Below, in pieces: positions 12,506-24,955 of a DNA stretch of 64,000 nt; position 1 is the stretch's first letter, and each line of letters opens with the position of its first letter. The stretch covers positions 150,721,311 through 150,785,310 of the forward strand of contig NC_135502.1 in NCBI RefSeq assembly GCF_052857255.1, given 5' to 3'. The DNA comes from Amblyomma americanum. Lineage: Eukaryota; Arthropoda; Arachnida; Ixodida; Ixodidae. The notes below the pieces were generated by a model, which worked only from the letters and a program-made list of their open reading frames with translations, was not told the DNA's origin and made no database searches. The position numbers and the translations under genes were made by a program.

Positions 12506-12556
12506 TGTTCTGGCTGCTGTTGAGAATTCCTTCGACGAAATAGGCGCCGAAGATAG

Positions 12557-12781
<225 letters not shown>

Positions 12782-13498
12782 TGACGGCCGTGAGGTGGAA
12801 CCCAAGCGGGCGGATCAGCACGAAGAAGCTGGTCGGCCTGAGGCAGAGGGCACCGTAAAGAAGTCTTCGTTGGTGACTTGAAGGACGACGTTGATGAGCA
12901 TGACCTCCGAGACTACTTCTCCCAGTTTGGAAACATTTTTTCTGTCAACTTGGTCACTGAAAAGGACACCGGCCACAAGCGTGGCTTTGCCTTCGTTGAG
13001 TACGACGATTACGATCCTGTGGACAAGATTGTCCTGAAGCGCCACCACATGCTGAAAAGAAAGGACCGAGGCAAAGAAGGCCCTCTCCAAGCAGGAGATG
13101 AAGAATCTCAAGAAGGACAAGCGGCCTGCGTTCAGGAGCGGTCGTGGAGGCCGCGGTGATGGCTGGGAAGTTGGCTACGGAGGTGGTGGCTATGGCGGCG
13201 GCGGTTACGGAGGTGGCGGCTACAGCTCTGGCGGTGCTGGCTATGGAGGCGGTGGCGGCGGCTATTATGTTGGTGGATGCAACCAAGGTGGCGGAGGCGG
13301 CTTCAGCGATGGCTACAACCAGGGTGGATGGGGTGGCGGTGGCGGAGACTTCGGCTCCGGCTATGGGAACAGCTAAGGTGGTGAACCAATGCGCGGAGGC
13401 CCTGGAGGCTACTAGCAGCGCGGCTCTGGCCCACACGGCAACGGCAGTGCGGGAGTCTATCGGAGATAAACAGAGTGGCAGTGCGATTTTAATATCCG

Positions 13499-13591
13499 GT
13501 TCGATCCCGTGGGTCTGATCCTGGCCGTGGCGATCGAATTTCGATGGAGGCGATATTATAGAGCCCCGTGTGCTGTGCGCTCAGTACACGT
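13499..13591 (+). mobile_element. Partial Ruka-type SINE, opposite orientation
   Basis: Starts at a tRNA-like B-box (GGTTCGATCCCG) and continues with GATCGAATTTCGATGGAGGCGA, which is the SINE body (reverse complement of part of 14010-14236). It forms the 3' part of the hnRNP retrocopy and runs to its right target duplication. Confidence 0.65.
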
Positions 13592-13639
13592 TAAAAGAAA
13601 AACGAACAAGCTTGAAGAAGCACAGAAATCCTTGTCGTT

Positions 13640-13990
13640 TTTTTGGGAAAACATATCTGTGTGTCAAACCTGTTCCAACGAGCGGATGCTTTCTACAGCG
13701 ACCCAGACACGGCATCCCCTCAGAAAAACACTCGGGTGTTATTTTTTGTTGCAAAATGCCATGCTCGATGTGCGCGGCCTTATTCACCGGGGAGACAAAA
13801 AACTTTGATCAGAGAATCGGGCTGCACAAGAATGACGCCCGCTCAATAAATACGGAAGGCAACAGCCTCACCGAGGCCACTTAACGCATCGACCACAGAA
13901 TTGCCTTTTGAGATGAGCGTCTTGGCCGTGTAGCAATATGCTGTCATGAGGAGCCACGGGGTATCAAGGAATATCTGGCTCATAAAGCAG
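13640..13990 (+). pseudogene. PLE GIY-YIG endonuclease fragment
   Basis: The frame near 13735-13880 reads GVIFCCKMPC..CAALFTGETKNFDQRIGLHKNDARSINTEGN, with a later HRIAF. This matches the GIY-YIG region of the PLE on the minus strand at 17245-17934 (GIVYKIPCADC..ETKNFKEKIRQDKNDVRKF). A stop follows at 13882. GIY-YIG is the nuclease that nicks target DNA during PLE insertion. The YIGET core has become LFTGET. The reverse transcriptase part is absent, so this is an isolated remnant in unit A with no counterpart seen in unit B. Confidence 0.6.
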
Positions 13991-14009
13991 ACTTTGTTTT
14001 ACGTTTCAA

Positions 14010-14236
14010 TTATATGGAGGTTTAACGTCCAAAAGCGAATCAGGCTATGAGAGACACCGTAGTCAAGGGCCCCGGAAATTTCGACTACCTAGGGTTATTT
14101 AACGTGCACTCACATCGCCCAGAACGCGGGCATCTAGAATTTCGCCTTCATCGAAATTCGACCTCTGCTGCCGGGATCGAACCCACGTCTTTGGGGCCAG
14201 CAGCCGAGCGTCATAACTACCTAGCCACCGCGGCGG
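14010..14236 (-). mobile_element. Ruka-type tick SINE, near full length
   Basis: On the minus strand it starts with a tRNA-like head, CCGCCGCGGTGGCTAGGTAG, then an intact B-box type GGGTTCGATCCC, then the body (GTCGAATTTCGATGAAGGCG) and ends in TTAAACCTCCATAT. Length about 227 bp fits the Ruka family known from ixodid ticks. Such SINEs are transcribed by RNA polymerase III and moved by a LINE's machinery. It is the best single taxonomic marker in the window. Confidence 0.85.
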
Positions 14237-15419
14237 TTCGAAGGCGACTTTGAATAGTGCTCTGGGAAAGCAGCGCTCGCCGCACGATATTGCACTTTGC
14301 AATGTGTTAACAGAATGAAAGCGATGGCCGTTGCCTGCTGCTACTGGCTCGCATTTCAATCACCACTCAAGAAGGGACCGAGTTGTTCTCTAAATGTTCG
14401 GTTGGAAGTAAATTAGTGTTTGTGTAAGTATTTTTCAAGTTTTGTGTACTTTGAAAACTCTACTTCGACTATACGACTATTGCACAAAATCTCTGCTCAA
14501 GACATACTCTGCTCCGTTGATGCCACTTTCACAGTATTGGGCCGAATACATAGAGCTCAAATATTACTTGCAGCGTCCACAGGTGTGCACTGACCTATTG
14601 CTGTGCTGCCATTAAACAAAATTTTGTGCAAAGTCAGCAATTGAGTATAGGGATGAGAAATTCAACTTTACGGGGTATTTTTCTTATTTACCTGCAATTT
14701 TTTAAAACTGGCTTTTGTGTTATAACAGCGCCTTTTACGGCATAGCATTTACAGTTGTGTTATGTAATAAATAATAGTTAAGACGTGCTAATTGGCAAGC
14801 TCGTTGACTAATATTCAGTAGTTAAGTTTAACTTTTACCGTTAAGCTTCATAATCACTGAAAGTCGCGTAGGCCACTGTACGTAACATCCATATTAGTTT
14901 CTAGAATTTTGAGCAGGCGGTTCCCCTCCGTGTAAAGCAACTTCTCCAGCCAAAATAGCACAACATAGCCTAAAGTTGCAGAACCTCAGTGCCGATGGTT
15001 ACCATGCTTCCGAGACTCTAATAACTGATTTAGATTCCACGGTGGGTTACGGCACTTATAAATAATTACAGAGCCTGAAGTAATAGGTAAAAGATAATTA
15101 TTCGGTACCAGTTAACCAGCATTCTTGTTAGCACATCTTAGCTGTGATGTGATGTACTACATCACTGACAGTGCTATGCTGGAGAAAGCGGTCTTGAAAA
15201 ATAAGGCAGCCAAAAGACAAGAAATAAGAAGAGACGAGGCACACTCACCAGCTTGTGTGTTGGCCTCTAACTAACCAAGATTTCAACTCTCCTGCAAAGC
15301 GCTGATGCGGCCCAGAGTTTATTTTATTAATTGCTGAAAGTGTTCCGTGAGCAAATTCATAACGGTGTGTATTCTGCAGATTGCGGTTAGCAAGTAGTAT
15401 GTACATGCGAAGCCATACC

Positions 15420-16369
15420 TGATATGACTGACGCCAGATATGCACGACCAACAAAGAACGGTTATTCAACAACACGCAGGAATATATAGGCCTGAGAGGC
15501 GTGATACTGCAGCACGAAATCATTGTTCCTCCATGACCGCGATGACGTCTCAACAAAGCGTCGCGCTATCACATTTTCTTCACCCCCACAGGCTCTACTT
15601 CAAGTTCTCGTGTATGAACCAGTCCGGTTGCTTGCTGAAACGAGTGCTTCTACGTAGGATTCGTTCTTCCCCCATATGAGGCGTTCGCTCTGACGCTTGC
15701 AGCTGCCCTTGACTTTGCTGGAGTACAAGTTCTGCACTAGCAGAGGTAGGCACTACGTCATCCGAGCTTGAAGAATGGTCGGACTGTGTTCTTGAAGCAA
15801 CTGCTTTACCTCAGCTTACGTTAGTTCGGCGGGTGTTTTCGGGACAGTCAGATTTTTCAGCACCTGATAAGCTTCTGCGCCAAAACAGTAAAAATTACAG
15901 ATAGTTTGTTTCCCTCAGCGGTTTCGTTCGTGCCGACAAACAGTTCGAAACGTTCCACGTATGATTCGAAGTTCTGAGTTTTAGCATCACACTCCGTTAT
16001 CTTCCCGTAACATGGCATTTTGACAGTACTCCTCACACAATGCGTCCGTAGTAGTCACTTCCCTCTGTCAGCACTCCCGCTGAACTTCAGTCGACGTCTC
16101 CGTTCGCTGTCGTGCTCCTTGAACATGTACAGCTTAGTCGACGGTTGACGAACATGCCGGCTGCTCTGGCTGGTCTTTCCGCGTAGTACGTTGCTTCCGC
16201 AGTGCCTCGTCGCCAGATGATATGACTGACGCCAGACGTGAACCACGAGCGAAGAACGTGTATTCAACAGCACGCAGGAATATATAGGCCTGAGAGGCGT
16301 GATAACGCAACAAGGAATAATGGTTCTGTCAAGACCGCGATGACGTCACATCACAGCGTCGCGCAACCA
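15420..16369 (-). mobile_element. Internally deleted Ty3/Gypsy element with paired LTRs
   Basis: Direct repeats 15420-15573 and 16218-16369 are about 153 bp each, share TGATATGACTGACGCCAGA and GGAATATATAGGCCTGAGAG, and have TG...CA ends. Read on the minus strand, the right LTR is followed by a primer-binding-site-like TGGCGACGAGG, then an ATG at 16018 opening a gag-like start (MPCYGKITECDAKTQNFESY, later YQVLKNLTVPKTPAEL) with a frameshift and stops. It then jumps to a basic RRSTRFSKQPDWF segment typical of the end of Gypsy pol, and a purine tract (GGGGGTGAAGAAAA) abuts the left LTR. Protease, RT and integrase are gone. No clear target duplication was found; unit B shows the uninterrupted sequence near 42787. 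Confidence 0.75.
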
Positions 16370-17102
16370 AAATATCTACAACTGTTAAATGAATATACAA
16401 TAAATATACTCACATATGCACCAGATGGGCCCAAATGGTTGGCGACACCTTCGCAAAAATTATCAACTTGCAGAAGGCGAAAACCAGGTGAGAAGAGTCC
16501 TTTTCTCCTTGAGCCAACCGAAGCAGAGGTTGCAGGAGGTCGCAGAAAGCCGTGAGAAACAAGCACACTGTGCACACATAACACAAGCCTCGAAAACTAC
16601 GCCATACGATTCCCAACAGTACAAAGTTATTTTCCTTTGCTTAGGACCCAGACTTTTAAAAAATTTGGTTATCTTTAGCCAAAACACTTTCACATAATTT
16701 GCCCACGGCTTAAAAAATTTCTATACATAAGACATTTCTGGTGGACGAGAAGTAATTGGGATCCTATGCTCATCTGCTTTCCAAACCTCGCAGTAAACAC
16801 GATGTGATGCTGAGGGGATACAAAGGCGCATTTGTCATGAAGCGTGCCGGGGACGCGTGAAGATGGCTAGCGAACTTAAATGGATGAGATTATATGGGCA
16901 ATCACTGCAAGAAAAGGCGTACAAAATGCGTCAGTGGTCGTATCCAAGACAATCTTGTGTGTTTAGTGTATAGCGCATGACGAGGTAGACAGAAAACTAT
17001 ACCTTTTGACAGATTTGCCTGTCTGGTTTGGTTTGAAGACATAACATCTCTTATAACATAACTTATAACATCTCCAACCAAAAAATTTAACTTTAGCCCA
17101 AA

Positions 17103-17138
17103 GTTTCGAGGCCGACTCGGCTCCTTCATCAGGGGTGG
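17103..17138 (-). ncRNA. Hammerhead-ribozyme-like motif in the PLE tail
   Basis: The minus strand reads CCCCTGATGAAGG, a GCCGAGTCGGC hairpin, then CTCGAAAC. CTGATGA, an intervening stem and GAAAC are the conserved core parts of hammerhead ribozymes, which are known in PLEs. The stem II base next to the core is imperfect (an extra A and one mismatch), so it may be a decayed copy. Confidence 0.4.
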
Positions 17139-17244
17139 CTGAGGCCAGAAGCTAGCGTCTTTAAAGTGTGGAGGGAAGGGGGGTCAAAGGAACGACAGGT
17201 GTGATGCGAAAGGCGCGGGGAAGGGGGAGGGGAGGTTTACGCTG

Positions 17245-19600
17245 TTAGTCACGCTGGCGCACTGCAGGGAGGTGGCGAATGGGGAGTTTTTTTCGTTGAG
17301 TTGAAGGGCGAAGTCTCTGGGAATATACTGGGGGCAGTTTTCCTTTTGTGCGGTTGATGTTGTTCGGGGTCGTTTGGATATGCCAGGATTCCATAAGGTG
17401 CCTTTTGTGGCAATTTCTTTCGATTCCGAGGATGCGGGTTTCAACGAAATTGATTCTATGGTCGGAATCCTCGGAATGTTCGGCTACTGGATTGCGCTCT
17501 TTTGCAAATTTGCGAACGTCGTTTTTATCTTGCCGAATTTTTTCTTTAAAATTTTTGGTTTCGAAGAAGTAGCTTGCGTTGCAGTCGGCACATGGAATTT
17601 TGTAGACAATGCCTTTGGCTATTTCTCCCGGCTGGCAGTCTTTGGGAACAGGCAGGCAAAGCGCAACAGTGTTTGTGGGCTTGGGCGCAACCTTGAGACC
17701 CGATTTCTTCAGGATTCGGACGATTGTTTCGCTGACACCTCCGACATAAGGTAAAGTGACGTATTTTGTTGGTGGCCTTGATCTTTGTGCGTTGAATTCT
17801 TGGTGAATGTTGTGATTTTGACGTCGAATTGATTTTGAATAAAATTTCTTGGGTAGACGTTGATGATGAGTTCTTTGAATACCGGGCGTTATTCTTTTTT
17901 CTGTCAAGTTTTGTGTTGCAATGTGTCTCATCACTTCTGAACAGCGTCTTCACCATTGATGCTTTATGGACTGTCGGGTGGTTTGAAGAGAAATGGAGAT
18001 ATCGGCCTGAGTGAGTTGGTTTGCGATATACATAAAATTGAAGGCATTGTGGTTTCGGGACACGAGGAGCGTGAGCTGAAAGTCAGGTTCTACGGAGAAT
18101 AAATGACGAAGGAAATATTGAGTCTCAGGTATTTTAATGACGGCGAAGCAGCCGCCGACATACGTGAGGAAATCTTTGGTTTCGTGTGGAATGAGCGGAG
18201 GAATCGTTTTTCGATGTGTTCTATGGTTAAATTGGTCATGATGATAGAGATGGATGCTATGCTCCCATTGGTGTTCCATTCATTGTCGATAAAATTCCCC
18301 CTTTGACGAGAAGTATGTGTTTGATAGGAACAACTCCAGAAGGCAGCACACATCATTTACACTCAGCGGGGCTCGTGCGCTGAGTGTGTCGTCGCGTAGT
18401 AGGGCGTCTCGGATAGCGGTCATCGCAAGCTTCACGGGGATGTCTGTGAAAAGGGACACCACGTCGAAGGAGACAAGGCATTCGTCAGCCTCAAGGGTGG
18501 CTTGGAACCCCATTTTGATGAAGTGACTGGAATGGCGGATATGGGTCGCTGATTTTCCTGCGATTGGGGATATGAGTTTGTGAAGGTACTCTGACAACGA
18601 GCGAAGAGGGGAACAAAGGAAGTCCACAGTCGGGTGTATAGGGATCCCCGGTTTGTGGACTTTTGGCAGGCCGGAGAGTGCTCGAGCCTATCCTTTGGTG
18701 CTCAGTAACTGAAGGTACTTGGTTTCGGATGTTGGGGTGTTTTGCAATACTTCTTTCAATGTTTTGTTTAGTCTTCCTTGGGTCGTTGTTGTGGGGTCCT
18801 TCTTCAATTTTTCATATTCTTGACTGCTGAGTAAGGTGGATATTTTCTCTTCGTAGTCCCGTCTGCCCAGAACGACTGTTGTGTTGCCCTTCTCAGCTGG
18901 GAGGATCACTATGTTGGTGTCTGTCTTGAGTTCTTTCAGGGCTTGCATTTCATCCGGTGGTAGGCTTGATTCTTTTCGGTGTGCTTGCTCTGAATTAAGT
19001 ACACCTATTGGTTTGAGCCTGACCTCTTCTCGTACACCAGGTCCCAGTTGTCGTATACTGACTTCAAGCGCAGATATGACTGCTGGAAGGGGGTCTGTTC
19101 ACCTGGAGGTTGAATTTGTGTCTCTTGGCTAGGATTGACGTTTCGACGCTTGTGAGCTTCCTGGAGGAGAAGTTGGCGACCAAGTCAGAATGGTCCGGTG
19201 GGGATCTTTTCGGCCGGCGCTGAAGTTTCGACAACTTTCCTCTCCGCTTGGTGCGGTGTTTGTCGGCTTCTGATGATTCGGTTTCTTTGGCAAATGCCTC
19301 GATAGACATCACTAGGTTGGGCATCTTGTGCTCGAGTTGTCGGCGGGCTAAGAAGGCGTCGATTTCTTTCTTCCTAATCACGCTACGGCACTCATGCATC
19401 CGTGCCGTCACTAGGTGCTGTTCTGCCTTGTTGATGAAGCTTCGCCCTTCCAGCGTGGGGAACAGGCGTCATAGACGTAGGCTCTGGGGCACAACCTTGG
19501 TTTCCTTGCATTTCTTGGAAAATTCCAGGTGAGCCTTAAACAACGAGATGCCTTGCATAGTCTTGATGTACTTCTTGGCAAGCTGCATAGCTTCTAGCCC
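17245..19600 (-). pseudogene. PLE protein remnant (reverse transcriptase plus GIY-YIG)
   Basis: Reading down the minus strand: an N-terminal piece with FLARRQLEHKMPNLV and ILAKRHKFNLQV (19064-19411); ILPAEKGNTTVVLGRRDYEE (18688-18948), the PLE LLPADKG motif; RT motif A region LVSFDVVSLFTDIPV (18280-18627); then FLTYVGG at 18160-18180, where the catalytic YVDD should be; then a linker and GIVYKIPCADC..YFFETKNFKEKIRQ (17245-17934), the GIY-YIG nuclease with the YIG core lost. Several frameshifts and stops divide these parts. Loss of both catalytic aspartates and of the nuclease core makes it inactive. Confidence 0.8.
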
Positions 19601-19850
19601 GAGGTTCTTATTTAAACCACGCCGAACAACATCAACCGCACATAAGAAAACGTGCCCCCAGTATATGCCCAGGGACTTCGCTCTTCAACTCAACGAAAAA
19701 AAGTCGCCATTCGCCACCTCCCTGCAGTGCGCCAGCGTGACTAACAGCCTCAACCCCCTTCCCCCTCCCCCGCGCCTTTCGCTTCAGAGCTGTCGTTCCT
19801 TTGACCCCCCTCCCCTCCATATTTAAATAACGCTAGCTTCTGCCCTGAGT

Positions 19851-19886
19851 CACCCCTGATGTAGGAGCCGAGTCGGCTTCGAAACG
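19851..19886 (+). ncRNA. Hammerhead-ribozyme-like motif, second PLE tail copy
   Basis: The plus-strand counterpart of 17103-17138: CCCCTGATGTAGG, the same GCCGAGTCGGC hairpin, then TTCGAAAC. Stem II pairs better here (A-U restored) but the core CTGATGA has become CTGATGT. Its position, about 35 bases from the element end, is the same. Confidence 0.4.
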
Positions 19887-20829
19887 TTGGGTTAATGTTA
19901 AAATTTTTTTTGATATGTGCAGGTAGAGCAAGGTACGACAAGGTAGAGCAAAATGATGTCGGTATTATACAGTAGAGTGAAAAGTTTACAAGGAGTAAAT
20001 AAAAACTCACAGGACAGTTTTGCGTGCGTAATGTGATCGAACGTTCAGGCGTTCGCTGCAGTGCGAGCAAACAATTTTTTAAACTTCTTCTCTTTTGAGA
20101 GCTCGAATTTTTTATTTAGCGACGACGACTTTAATATTGCTAAGTAAGTTGTTGCATCTTGAATATCATGAATCATATCATACGTTTTAATCTTATCGCC
20201 AAAAGCACCAGGAAGCTAAGGATATGTACTTGTCAAACTGCCTCACATGGAAGATATCGAGAGTGCTCGCTGAAATCAAGATCATGCTCTCAGTTATTGA
20301 TCGGCTTGAGCCCATGAGCGAAGAATCACAAAGGCACTCGAGTCGAAATAATTATGACAATATTAAGTTCATTTGCTAGGAGACCGCACAGATTACAGAA
20401 AATGCTGCAGAAACCCGCCAGAAGGAAAATGCCGCTTCTGAGAGGACAGGATGCGGCGGCCAAAGCCACAGAATTTATGTGGCAGCGCATTTTAATGAAC
20501 CTTGAAGCGGAAAGTGGTCTTTCTGAACACGGGCACCCGTGGAGCTGCTCTCTGCCTTCTGTCGTGCATACGTCGAGAGCGACTCCTTGTTGGCTTACCT
20601 CTCCAGGGGATGCCAACAATCAGCGGGCCATTCGTAGCTTCCGCAGATGCTTACTTCGCAAGGATAAAACAACGGCCCCGCAACCTCCACGAAACTCAGT
20701 GGTGTTGCGCCGAGTTCACTCCGCCATCAATCGTACCGCGTTTCGGGATACCAGGGAGACCACGGTTTCCTCTGCGTCATGTAGAGTGGCTAGGCAGCGT
20801 GCACGTGCACCCGCGCACACGGCGCTCGT

Positions 20830-22717
20830 GAGTCTCTACGGGTGGATCTCACTAAGGCCTTTGGTAGCGTTACATACTTCGCTATCCACCAAAACATTAC
20901 GACCCTGGGAGTGAGCACCGTGATGTACAACTACATCCGAGACTTCCCCAGCCTGCGCATAGCCACGCTTACATTCGGCGACCACCGCGTCGCTAGGAGC
21001 ACGAGGCACGCCCCAGGGAGCCGTTCTATCTCCTATTCCATTCAACATAGCACTCCTTCACCTACGTAGTCAACTCTCAGATTACTAACATCGTTATGAG
21101 CCTATTTGCCGAAGACATCACTTTCAGGGCAAACCTCAGCAGTGATGCAGAAATAGAAGAACACCTACAATTGGCCCTAACCATCATCGACACCTATGTA
21201 TGGGAGCGTGGCTTCACCTACTCCCCTTCAAAATCCGAGCTCTTTCTCTACCGGCTGAAACAACTCCTTAAGCCAATCCACCCATCTCGCTCACCCTAGG
21301 TACCCGCCCCATCCCGCTAGTAGACGAAATCTGCGTCCTTGGGGTTGTTATTTACTCCAATGGCGCGCAAGGAGAAGTCATAATGACACTCCAAGCACAC
21401 GGTCAACAGACCGCCCGACCAATTCGCCGCATAGCGAACGGCTGGGCTGGCCTCCGCGAGTTACACACGACTCGCTTCAGCCATGTTTACGTCATAAGCC
21501 GCACCACATATGCCCTTCCATATCTAGCCATCAAACAGAAGGAGAGAGACCGAGTATCACTCCTGCGAAGTTGCACGAAAACGGCTCTTCGTCTTTAGCC
21601 CAGCAAAATTCGAGCTCTTTCCCCACCGGCCGAAACAAAACGTTCATCCAATCCACCCATCAAACACCATCAAACGACAAACTCTTAATACTCAGCGTCC
21701 ACAACACCTTAGAGGAAATCACATAAGCTACCTTTACGGCGCAAATATCGCGTCTATCTAATTCAGAGGCTGGCCGCACTTTTTAATCAGAATAAAACCG
21801 CACCCCAACTACTCACCCTACCGGGGGGTCCCCCTTTCTCCTATCCTCCGCTCAAACCACAACGTACCCCGCGTCGTTTCCAACATGCACCCTGAGCGGG
21901 ATAGGGACCGCTGAGTAGATAGGGCTCGGGCTCTCCGCAAACAGTATGGCGATTACCATGAGGTAGCCTGCGTGGACGAAGCGCAGTATATGTCAGGCTC
22001 CCGTATGGCCCTGGCAGTAGCCGACAATGAAGCAAAGCTTCTGACCTCCAGCTCGTCTCCAGATATACCACCGAGGCAGAAGAGGCAGCCATCGCGCTTG
22101 CTCTCATTTCTACACCTGCCACAAAAATCACCTCTGACTCTAAATCTGCCATTCTCAACTATGCCAATGGCTACATATCCCGCACTGCTGCTGGTTTATT
22201 ACGCTTCTGGCAGCCCCGGTGCCCTGTAACCCTCATCTGGACGCCAGCACATGCCGGCCTCCTTGGCAGCGAGGAGGCTCATTCCTTAGCCCGAGGTCTC
22301 ACATTCAGGGTGAGAGTCGAGCCTCTTGTACGCCTGCTCTCCTTCCGTGATAATCTCTCATACAACCGGGAACAACGAAGAGAGTACGCACCCCCAGCCC
22401 CATCCCTCACTAAAGCGCAGGCCATACACCGGCGACGGCAAACTTCTCGGAGTGCTCCATATCTCATACTACTACATGCCCGATACACAGACCGATTCTC
22501 CTCGTCATGCAAACATTGCGTCAAACCAGGAGACTTTCTACACACCCCGCTTACATGCCCCACCTTCCCTCATCCCCCACCACCGACCTCTTCAAGAGCT
22601 ATTCTTCGCTTTGTAGGGGTGCCTCCTCACAATGAGGGAGCATCCATGCGCCATGTACGGGGCTTTGCCCCCGCCATTTATATTTTTTGCAATAAATGTG
22701 TCCACCACCACCAACAC
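20830..22717 (+). mobile_element. 5'-truncated I/Jockey-group LINE with RNase H
   Basis: The insertion is bounded by an exact 12-bp target duplication, CACGGCGCTCGT, at 20818-20829 and 22718-22729. It begins directly inside the RT domain and ends with a GGGGC..GCCCC hairpin, AATAAA and a CCACCA tail. The endonuclease and ORF1 are missing through 5' truncation, the usual result of incomplete target-primed reverse transcription. The same 3' end stands at 1-102 in the duplicated copy. Confidence 0.9.
20842..22610 (+). pseudogene. LINE ORF2 remnant: RT, RNase H, C-terminal region
   Basis: RT motif A reads VDLTKAFGSV (the catalytic D is G). Across a frame change comes GTPQGAVLSPIPFNIAL-like sequence (21009-21055), then LFAEDITF (21100-21123), where YADD has become FAED, then EEHLQLALTIIDTYVWERGF. 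The RNase H end is seen around 22145-22310 as ILNYANGYISRTAAGLL and LIWTPAHAGLLGSEEAHSLA. The C-terminal part has REQRREYAPPAPSLTKAQA (22370-22430) and a CKHC segment near 22510. Stops and frameshifts throughout, plus two altered catalytic aspartates, make it inactive. Confidence 0.85.
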
Positions 22718-24639
22718 CACGGCGCTCGTTATGCCCGAGCTTGGGGGCGGCTGAAACAGAAATAACCCAGCGCACGCCAATCGAGAGAGACAGAATGGAG
22801 GAATGTGTGCTGCGGATGGCGGTGCGGCCACTTCCGACGACGATGACGCAAGACTGTCAGACTGAGGAACGAAGAGGAGCGCACGCGCTAAAAAAGTTGA
22901 TAATCAAAGACCCGAGCACATACACATAACGCGACTGGCTCTCAAACACCTCTGAAAGTGTTCGGCCGTGCTCGGCACTGTTCACATCTTGAGCTCGCAC
23001 TGCGCATGCCTCTTAAAGCTATATCGACTAAACTCAAAAGTTCATTTTGAGCTGTTTTTTTTTTCAGGCACGGCGAGCTAAGCAAAATCTAGTGGGCACG
23101 GTTTATGAAGTAGAATATTACAATACATGGCTCGCGGGACATCACACGTAGAAGCAAAGTAGAGTCATGATCAATGTCGACGAGCCATAAAAATTGAAGG
23201 GACAACACTAACCAAAGTATGCCGGGATATATGAATTTTTGTGGCCCAACGCAACATGCAGCCCAATGTTGAACATCATGCAAGCATATCCACATTTCCT
23301 GTAGGTGATCGTCACAGGAGGGAAAATATTCACCAGCGCATCCCAAGATGCGTTTTACACTGGCTACCAATCGCAACCAATGGGACAATATTGGGCAGCC
23401 AAGTCCATTGCATATGCATTGAAGGGAAGCCATACCAACGACTAGGACAATATTGACAGACTGATATCAAGATATCACTGCTGTTCGCATAACGTAAAAA
23501 TTCGCATGACATCATTGACCAATGTACGACATGATGTATGACACTCTGGATAGCCATCGTATCCTTCCGGAAAATATTTGGCAGCGTCTCCCATGTTGTA
23601 TGCAATGTTCGCGGGACACACTGTCTGGCTGTGAATCGTTGAATGTTGTTCACTAGTGAATGCTAATGTTGGGCAATAAAGGGCACAACCGAGCAATTAA
23701 TAGACCTATTCTCGAATCGTATCGCTATTATTGGGAAGGAACTCGAAAGAAGGCTCCACCTTGCGACCACGGATTTCCAACGTGCCAATGATGTGCCTAT
23801 GACGTGCTGCTTCGGTGTGGACAGCAGATAGGGGCAAATTAGCAATTACCGGTTAAGAAAAAAGTTAAAGAAACAGCGAGAGCTCTTTGTAAAACAGGGA
23901 TGCTGAAAAAATCGGCAATGGTTTCGTTAAGCAGAAAATTTCCACTAAAAATCTAAGATAACTGTCTCAAGCAGCACGCCGATTATGGCCAGAAACTTGT
24001 GGAATAATGGGAAAAATTGACTCCAATAAAGGCTTATAATTGCATCTGGCTGGGGTGCTACCTGTTGAGAATTTTAGCTAGTGCACCCCACTGGCTTTCC
24101 AATCAGCAGCCAGTAATGGCATACAAGGTCATTGATTAGCCTGAATGGCATTCCTTGGCTATTCAGTATTATCCATGCAAGATTCCTCATTGGCGTTTCT
24201 AGCGTAGGCAGCCGGCCCAACTAAGCGGCTATCCAATATTTCTCTCCCAAGCTTATCCACTGGTTTTTCATCACAGGCATACAGCGACACTCGCTAGCTA
24301 ATGCACTGGTTTCCGCCAAAGGCATCCGGTCAGTCACTGGCTAGTGAATATTTACTACCCATGTTCACCCGCTGGCTGTTCTCGGCATGCATCCAGGCAC
24401 GCTCACTAGCAGTCCCATTAGTCGTTCCACAACATTTCTTAACATGTATTATGTGCTTCGCACTGCGAAATGCATATATGACGAATGTTTCATTGGCAAC
24501 CATTGTCTGTGCATTCTGTTTGTAAATCCCAGTTTATATTTCTACACGCATTGAAAATGAGCATACCAGCAATGAACTTTAATGTTTAAACATTTATTAA
24601 AAACACAACAAAGAGCCGCAGGTCTAGGCGGGAAGTGAA

Positions 24640-24955
24640 GGCTTGGCGCCCAATCGAAAAAAAAACACCAGCCCGTTTCTGGTGTTCACACCTATCCTGA
24701 TTTTCACACACGGGTTCAGATGTGAACCGGTGCAGTGCTTTCCGGTGTGACTGTGGCTGGTGTTCTGACCAGACCGCTTTTTCAGACACGGGTCCTGATG
24801 TAGTATAGTGTGGAGTGTTCTAGTGTGTTCCGGTTTGGTGTTGTGTGCTACGACCTGGTTGTCTGATACTGGCTCTGGTGTGCTTTGGTTTGGTGTTTCC
24901 TGGTGTGGTCAGTGTACCATTAGATTTGGTGTGGTTGGTGTACCGTACAATGTCT
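24640..24955 (-). repeat. GGTGTG-rich minisatellite (copy 2)
   Basis: Counterpart of 2025-2352: degenerate CTGGTGTG/GGTGTTC units. It ends in GTACCGTACAATGTCTATATAG, without the expanded TACCG run of copy 1. It is the inverted partner of the 40.4 kb array. Confidence 0.6.

Larger units (their letters stand above)
17070..19912 (-). mobile_element. PLE (GIY-YIG type) with a short head-to-head inverted tail copy
   Basis: A minus-strand PLE occupies about 17070-19612, from an N-terminal region down to the 3' tail. A plus-strand tail-only copy occupies about 19613-19912. The two share the reverse-complementary region 17103-17370 against 19616-19886, so the tails point outward and the 5' sides meet. 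Unit B shows an unoccupied counterpart near 44846-44860. Possible duplicated flanks contain GGTAGA on both sides (16979-16990 and 19940-19952) but are not convincing. Confidence 0.75.

Noticed and set aside
13144..13518. Alanine-rich frames on both strands over the hnRNP tail
   Set aside because: They are off-frame readings of the GC-rich glycine-codon repeat of the pseudogene.
14160..14236. tRNA gene on the minus strand
   Set aside because: The head and B-box are tRNA-like, but the sequence continues into the SINE body and does not fold as a complete tRNA.
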